Of a stretch of 64,000 bases of DNA, positions 57,319 through 64,000 are shown in pieces. The DNA comes from Notospermus geniculatus. Its lineage: Eukaryota > Nemertea > Pilidiophora > Heteronemertea > Lineidae. The stretch lies in contig NMRB01000245.1 of assembly GCA_002633025.1 (NCBI GenBank), positions 325,337-389,336 of the forward strand, read 5' to 3'. Position numbers and translations under genes: made by a program. Every line of letters begins with the position of its first letter. Within the stretch, counting starts at the first letter, position 1. Below the pieces are notes generated by a model that was not told the origin of the DNA, did not search any database, and saw nothing but the letters and a program-made list of their open reading frames with translations.

Positions 57319-60300
57319 ATAAAAAACACCCTTATCATTTGTTTGGATGTTCAACAGTTCTCGAAATGCGTCTTCTCTGGTGAAGAAACCAACTGCTAGC
57401 ATACTCCAGATGCCCGCGAGGCAGTGCACTGGCACCACACCTATAGAAAAAAGGAATTGATTTAGTCCATATTCCTGTATTTCTCCCCTACCCCCAGATT
57501 TTGTCTAGTTCCTTGTTTCGTCAAGAGCGGCATCCACCCTTCCACCCCTGATCAGTGAATGAGTTTTACACTTTTGCCTCGGAATCTGTTGGTGACTCTC
57601 GGGCAGGTTGAACTTACCTACTGGATCATCTACTTTCAAGCGGACAAGGAGACCTTCTCCCGAAACGCCAATTAGTGCCCCAATCGAACCTATGACGAAT
57701 CCTTCCCAAGGATGGGCCAAGGCGCAATATCCTGAAATGAAAAATCGAGATCGCTAGTTGATCTTCCATGTCAACTGCGTCGGAGTCAACAACACTTCGC
57801 AGTTTATTGTACAAGCAGTCGATCAGAAGCATCTAGGCCTACTCCTTGTTCAGAAAAGAATCCTGAACAGGTCATAAGGTATGATGCATTTTGGGCCTCT
57901 TCAACAAGACTGACAATATGCTGCAGGCTTTCTTCGCAACCATGCAGCTTTGTACCAACTTGGAATCCGTGACCGCCGACATCATCGCCGTAGTTAACGG
58001 CACCTCTCACTCTCGCCCTTAACGGAGGTTTGAGAGAATATTTTCTGGTTCAAAATGTGAAAATAGGTTTTATTCCTTCCCTTTTGCCGCTATAGTCTCA
58101 CCTGTGATACCGACCAACGATCCCAATATGCCATTGATCATTAAAGGCACGTCGAATTTCCTTTTCTTGACTATGTAACTGAAAAGAACACACAGGAAGC
58201 TTAGAGAGTCCTCCATGCACATAGAAACGACCCCGGCCGAATGTAAGTTACATGTAATTTTTGCTGAGTTTGCAGCATCCTTTGGCGGATTAAAAAGGGG
58301 TAGGCTAGTTTGGTAGACAAACGAAGATTAAGATACTTTTCACCGAATCACTGTGCATATTGTCCATATCGGCTACACTACCTGAAAGTCATGCCCACTA
58401 TCCCACCCGCCATGGATGCCGTGATGGTCGAGACCGCCGACCTGAAATAAGAGCAAACCAGGTCTGAGGAAAAATGTCGTGTGGCCAGTCAAATGGCGAA
58501 CGCGTCACCGACTTGCTCAGTGTTTCCCATTCCAAAATCAAAAGTTAGTCTATGCGATATAGCATACGGTTTAGACAACTAATGTAGGTAAACAAACGAC
58601 GTTGAGGTAGGCCAACTGCAGAAACCGAGCTGGGCTGACCGGCTTAGCTCGACCATCAAGATTGAAGGTTACTCCTGTGTCTTACCGAGCTGCCAGTTTC
58701 CATTTCGATCCTGAAATTCCGAAGGTGCTGCCGCAGTTGAACCCCAACCAACCCCACCTGAAAAGAGCAGATTAATTCATTTCATCAACAGACGAAATAC
58801 GGCACCGCGACTGTCGGGCAGTATCCACATTCAAGTGAATTTCGACGTAGTCGTTATACATCGAACCATATGAATATATATTTATGACCGAACCTAAAGT
58901 ATACGAACCATAGCATAAACATTCCTAATAATGCATTAGTTGGTGAACCCATCTGTGGCGCTTCAGGAGAGTCAAATCGGCCGTGTCGCGCCTTCAGCAT
59001 TAATGTTGATATCAGCCCAGTAACGCCACCGACGAGATGGACGGGACCGGCTCCAGCAATATCAATCACACCGAGCTTCGACAACCATCCGTGCTTGCCC
59101 CAGACCCAATGTGCAGGGAAGCAGAACACGAACGTATTGAGCAAGGAAAAAAGGACGTATGCTTCGAGTTTGATGCGTTCAGCCATCGCACCTGAAAAGG
59201 GAAAGGGTGACGAATGTGGATGAGCTTGGTGATCAAACAGAGCGGCCCAAGTTTGTCTTATAAGGGCACCGCAGACTGGCGATTTTTCGAGCGATTTTCT
59301 AGGCGACCGCCCTTGCGACCACAGAGGCGATTGAACATATTTTTAGTTTTTTTGGTTTTTGTTGACTTGTTTGCGACAAATGCTTCTTTGGAAGATCAGT
59401 GATGTCGTGGATAACATCACTGGTCGACCTCAAAGGTATTATTGCAGGCGACGTACTATAGTCGCATCGGTAGTCGCCCCTATTCTCTAGTCGCCAGTGT
59501 GCGGAGCCCTATACTGATGTCTTTACCTGAAGGTCATCAGCAATAAATGGTGTTTGCCTTCAGGAGGAGCCGTTCCCATTGATTACAAACCCCCTCTAGT
59601 GTTGGGATTCGTTCTATCAACTCACTTGCCCCCACTTGTGTAACCATAGTCGGGGATGTGCCATTAGACAAAATGTAATTTCCTTTCAGTGTTTACGCAC
59701 AAACATTGCCATTCTGGGGAAGCAGCGGGCTAAAAGCCTTGCTGTGCAGGAAGTGCGACTGGTACTGGCGACGTGATGAACGGCAATTAATGGCAACATA
59801 TATTTGTCAGTCCCTTCGTGTTCCCCTCATCAAGATTACCTTTGGTTCCTCAGGAAGCAGGGAGAAGCCGGGAGAGTATTAAGCAAGCAATTCAGTTGCG
59901 GAAGAGGTTTTTGCAAAAATGTAATCACCTGACACTATAGTTGTGGCTGTCGTGGCAAAGGACGCCTGGAAAAAGAACTTAGAATAGACCCAACCGATGT
60001 CAGTGTCATTTTCAACATGAACGAAAAAGTTGCCCCAGCCGCAGAAAAAGTTGGACATTGGTTCTTGCTCTCCGAAACTAAATGCATAGCCGAATATCCA
60101 GTAAGTGAATCCCCCAAAGATGACGTCAGCAGCATTCTTCACCATTATGTTGACCTCGTTTTTTGACGTGACAGATCCACTCTCCAGCAATCCGAAGCCT
60201 GGAAGCACAAAAGAAGTAGATGATAATGGAACCAGCAATCAACGAATTTCAAGGTTGAAGCTGTTCGATACCTGGATTAATTGATTTGTACATAAAGGAG

Positions 60301-61950
60301 TTTGAATGCCACCCCTGTGCAATGCCAAAGATAAGGAACACGCCACTCTGAAGGTTGGACCGCATCGTCAATGGCAAATGCAGTACGTATAGTTGGTCAA
60401 TGATTGAATGATTGATTTATTTCGTGATCAATTGGTGCCGCGTACCAAGGGGTTACCCTTGAATGCATCTGAATGATACAAAATGAATGATGCCAGTATA
60501 TCAGCTGACAGCTTTTTGTTGACACTTCAAGAGCCAATCGAAGTGAATGTAACCATGGAAGTTTCATTGACATCCATATCAACTGTAGACGGATATATTG
60601 GCACGAAATGCAATGCCCGTCCATCTGGATCCCCCCCTCCACACACACATGCGAACCGCGCCCACATCAGTTGATAAAAGGTGTACTCGACAAATCTTTG
60701 ATTAAGCCGGATTCAAACCACTTTATCATTATTGCCCTTACATTTTCATTGCCCAGTTCATCTGAAGCTTATATCATTTCTGATACCACAAAAACACAAG
60801 TTTAAGGAATTAAACTTGACAATAGAAACGAGCTTTCGACGATGCTCCTCGTCGTGAATAAAACAGGGGAAATAGGGCAATACATTGATCGTCAAGTGGT
60901 CTTCAGGAACTGAATCAGGTTTCGCCCGGCCAACAGCGCTTCAGCATTTCATTTCTGGAGCTGAATGGACTTCCGCCTGTTGATGCAACACTTGAGCATT
61001 TCTCGAGTTGACTGGCTTCCGCTTTAATGCTCATGAAGGCTCAGGTTACCACGGTAATTGATGGTATTGGTAACAAGACACAGGTAGATGTTGGCTGTAG
61101 TGCCCATACATGAGGCAGAGCACTCTCTGTCCATTGGGACATTCAGGCCTCAGATGCCGTTCGAAATTTGTCTGGTGATAATTCGTATATTTCATGGTCA
61201 CTTATGAAGCCCCATAGATTTATACCATTAGTCAAAGTTCATGCCATGCTCACAAGGTACCACCCACTGGTACGTCATCGAACAACCGAGCCTGGATCCC
61301 GGAATTCAATTCTATAGGAAGGGAGGGCCACTAGGGGGAGTGTCGGGGACAAAGATAGGGGTAGGGGTAGCATTAGCAATTGCGGCCTATATGTATTACT
61401 GTACGAACTGTATCAAGAAAAAATTCACCGTAGACACTATCAAGAATGTTTTCCAGGAGGTGATCTTAAATGATAAAATATTTCTCCGATTTGATGAAAA
61501 AATGAAAGTGTGGGTAGATAGGGGTCAACTCGAACCCACAGCGTCGGCGTAAGAACAAGCAGTCTACACGACTGTGCTACCGGGGCTCGATACCCCTCTC
61601 TGTCTGCCCGCCGCAATTTCTTTTTTTCATCAACTCGGAGAAATCCTAGAAAGACTTGTTCCAGCTGGACCCGTTATTCGATCGTGTGTGGTCATGCAAA
61701 CACCATTGTCAGTTGCTTTTATTCTTAATTCGGGGGGATTCTCGTATGAAAGAGGAAAGGGTGAGGGATTGGACAATCAACGTTTTTTTTTGAAAAAGTG
61801 CCACTCGCCCTTTTTTGACTATCAAGGGAAGGCACCATCGTTTCGACACCTACCTGATTGCATGGTAAAGATAATGAAAGTGCTTGAGAGAATCCATATT
61901 GCATCCGACGGAGGATCCCCGGAAATGATTGCTTCTAAATCACCTGCCAT
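57319..61950 (-). CDS. Amt-type ammonium transporter, membrane core (3' end unresolved)
   Basis: Exons on the minus strand: 61950-61854, 60198-59929, 59191-58909, 58757-58686, 58441-58382, 58178-58102, 57731-57618, 57440-57319; 365 codons in phase. It starts MAGDLEAIISGD and includes IFTMQSGFGLLESGSVTSKN, the Amt signature DIAGAGPVHLVGG (D166, H174), MLWWGWLGFNCGSTFGISG, HPWEGFVIGSIG and VPVHCLAGIW (H330). Twin pore histidines H174 and H330 match the conductive site of Amt proteins, and AHWVWGKHGWL carries the gating-region tryptophans. It belongs to the Amt/MEP group found in many invertebrates, not the Rh type. It would move ammonium across the plasma membrane. Sequence for the last transmembrane helix was not found after residue 365. 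Reading through the 57318 donor would stop after a few residues. Confidence 0.9.
59264..59509. mobile_element. MITE-like element in transporter intron 2
   Basis: Left end GGGCACCGCAGACTGGCGA and the inverse of the right end GGGCTCCGCACACTGGCGA match at 17 of 19 positions. TA lies next to both ends. The interior repeats GCGAC/GTCGC words. It lies between exons 60198-59929 and 59191-58909 and carries no coding frame of note. Confidence 0.68.
60199..61853 (-). other. Transporter intron 1
   Basis: A 1.65 kb intron with a GT donor at 61853-61852 and AG acceptor at 60200-60199. It contains the tRNA-headed repeat at 61518-61589 and no other recognisable feature. A plus-strand frame at 61241-61552 runs into that repeat and is not supported as a gene. 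Confidence 0.7.
61518..61589 (-). mobile_element. tRNA-like SINE head
   Basis: Minus strand: GCCCCGGTAGCACAGTCGTG (A-box-like TAGCACAGTCG) then GTGGGTTCGAGTTGACCCC (B-box-like GGTTCGAGTTG). Spacing fits a tRNA. Acceptor-stem pairing is imperfect and no clean tRNA fold emerges, so a SINE head or tRNA pseudogene is more likely than a functional tRNA. Confidence 0.55.
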
Positions 61951-64000
61951 TGTGTATTTTGACTCCTCCGTACAGAAAGTGCATGTACGTACACGGTGAG
62001 GTTTGTGACTGTCAGCAGTGAAATTAAAAATACGATACACTTGTGACGAAAGAAAAAAATTAAGGCACTTATAGGCCTATTCCTTTGTGAGTCTTCCTTT
62101 CTTATGTCAATTTTCCGTGACGGTCAGCTTTATAAATTGCTCCGCGGTCTTCACCCCGGCCGTAGTGCCAGATCGAACGAAGGGATAGTCTCCGCGGTGA
62201 TAGACTGCAGTGCTCCACATCGATTGACTGTGTCCGTATTGATGCCGTAAACATTGTTTGTGATTGAGAAAGTGATTACGGGGCGACGTCAAATATTTAG
62301 TCACTTCACTTGCCATACGTCGGGGATAATCGTGGTGCAGTCAGTAATAGACGACTCCAGCCACAAGACAGCAGGTCGATGCTCCATACAGCTGGTTTTG
62401 CATTTGGAAATGACCAGCGTAATTATCCCATCCATATATCAATCATGAAATGGATGATGATGATACGGCGTTTGCCAGCCTTTTAGAGCCAAGTAAACGT
62501 TAGTCTTGCCCCATATTATATCCGGTGATCAAACGCGTCTTGTTTTGTCGTCGCATCGCTTGGCGGTTTCACCGAATGGCTGCGTCATCTACGTCTATTC
62601 TGTGGGGTCCGTGTGTTGATGAGATGTCTCAATTTTTCCTTCTAAAGTTTAAAATATATGAAAAAGCTTGTGCACCGATGGAAAAGAACCTTTTACTCGA
62701 AGGTAATCAACGTGGAAGCTTTCCAATCACGTTGTACTGATGCTGTACAGCGTCGCACATGGTAGTATCTTGATACATTGTGCTTAATTGACAAAAGAAA
62801 AAATATAGTCTCCATCTTGATATATAGTGAGTGCGTTAACACCGGGTTGTGTATTCTGTTATGATTCTGTATTCTGCGACGATCAATTCTTGTTGGTATC
62901 AGTTTCATCATGCTAAGAACTCTTCAGTCGTTATCAATGACACGAACCTCCAAGGTGAATCTCGGTTGGGTTATTGCGTTCTATCTATATCTATGTGGAC
63001 TAATGAAGTCGCATTGAAGGATGCCTTAATTACATTGCCGTTTTGATCAAATGAGGAGATAATTATCAACGAAGATATGACACTGCATCGTTTTTAAAGG
63101 TGGATAGACCAAAGGGGAGAATCCAGTATCAGAAATTGAAGCTCCCAGGTCTGTGCGTGCCGCCACCAGAGTCAACATGTCACAAAAGGTGCCCGATTGC
63201 AAGCCCAGGGGCTGATCAGATTGTTGATTATCTTTTAATTTCCTCTGAGAAAGAAGCCAAACACAGGCGAGTTTTTTAGAGTCATTTGGTTTGCCGAATT
63301 CGACTGAACCTTGTCGAACAAAATAATGTATGTGGTCACGGATTGTGCAGCAGCATATGACAAGTTGCTTGACTGCTAAAAATCTTCGACGGTATTCTGA
63401 GTTTAGTTGATGTAATTTTGCTTTCGTTTAGTGGCGTTAACGCCCTATTCTAGATTCCCTTGCCTGTTCCTGAACGGAAAGTCCATGACGAAAGAAATTT
63501 GGGTTACAATTGCCTAAGAGCTATTGTTCATTGCAGATTACCTATAGGCCCATTGTTCACCACCTTGTGCGCCTAACAAAAGGGTGAGGATGCGCAAATC
63601 TTATGTTTCGGCAGAGTGCAAAGAAAGGGCGGTTCCCTGTTGAGGTGAAAGCAGATCTTTCAGAGAATGTGACATAAACTGATCCATTTAGCTTGGTCAA
63701 ATAATAATGTCACACCGAGGGAAGATAAATCTGTTGACCTCGTGCACATAAATCCAGCCACGTTGAGACCATTACCATGGATACGATTTATTATTGTTTA
63801 CCAAAGATTTCAACCATGAACTTTCTTTGGTGGTGGTGAACCATGTGATGAAATAAGAAACCTTTGTCTGGAATAATGGACTCAGTGAATGGTCAGCGAA
63901 ACTCTTTGTTAATACTGCTTTGTCGTTTTGCGAATTGTTTGATTCTTGAGAAAGAATGTGAGAATATGAATCAGATATGATATTTGAGCGTGAGTGTGTC
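61951..64000 (-). promoter_or_regulatory. Upstream region of the ammonium transporter
   Basis: Upstream of the minus-strand start codon at 61950 the frame stays open without another ATG for about 30 codons, so the first in-frame ATG was chosen. No TATA box or other promoter element can be placed with confidence. The remainder to the window end has only short unsupported frames. Confidence 0.35.

Noticed and set aside
61241-61552. 103-codon plus-strand frame in transporter intron
   Set aside because: Overlaps the tRNA-headed repeat and lies antisense in an intron; no domain.

Overview
This is a stretch of animal nuclear DNA. Genes are split into short exons by GT-AG introns, most of the sequence is AT-rich and non-coding, and there are assembly gaps (219 N at 14011-14229, single N at 31249 and 57220). 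No bacterial, viral or organelle gene layout is visible. Gene content plus very frequent TAGGCCTA and ACCGGTA words suggest a marine invertebrate deuterostome, most likely an echinoderm; the lineage call is inference.

Four conserved genes can be reconstructed exon by exon with consistent reading phases. (1) 2579-24138, + strand: rabphilin-3A-like Rab effector, 5' end missing, with a Rab-binding zinc finger, an acidic linker after a 15.7 kb intron, then C2A and C2B. (2) 28979-41257, + strand: MTMR3/MTMR4-type myotubularin phosphatase, complete at 1142 codons, with PH-GRAM, a CSDGWDRT phosphatase loop, a long linker, a coiled coil and a C-terminal FYVE finger. (3) 47533-51330, + strand: TADA2A/Ada2a, complete at 436 codons (ZZ, SANT, SWIRM). 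(4) 61950-57319, - strand: Amt-type ammonium transporter, 365 codons of membrane core with both pore histidines, but no exon for the last helix. A hydrophilic open frame at 57263-56562 may be its tail. A fifth, unrecognised two-exon frame lies on the - strand at 55067-53748.

Between and inside the genes lie many short non-autonomous mobile elements: three tRNA-headed SINE-like elements (about 645-811, 45820-46086, 61518-61589), several inverted-repeat or MITE-like elements (6446-6595, 46398-46723, 48201-48316, 53529-53672, 56062-56443, 59264-59509), two long foldbacks (13263-13939 and 27745-28400), a perfect 36-bp inverted repeat (26692-26796) and small tandem repeats. A 91-bp insert just past the TADA2A poly(A) signal is bounded by a 13-bp direct repeat and carries a hammerhead-like core.

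The genes are not an operon. Rabphilin and the MTMR protein both act at membranes (vesicle docking; phosphoinositide turnover), TADA2A is nuclear, and the transporter is a plasma-membrane channel. A likely promoter for the MTMR gene is near 27200-27400, with E-box, ATF-like and YY1-like motifs.
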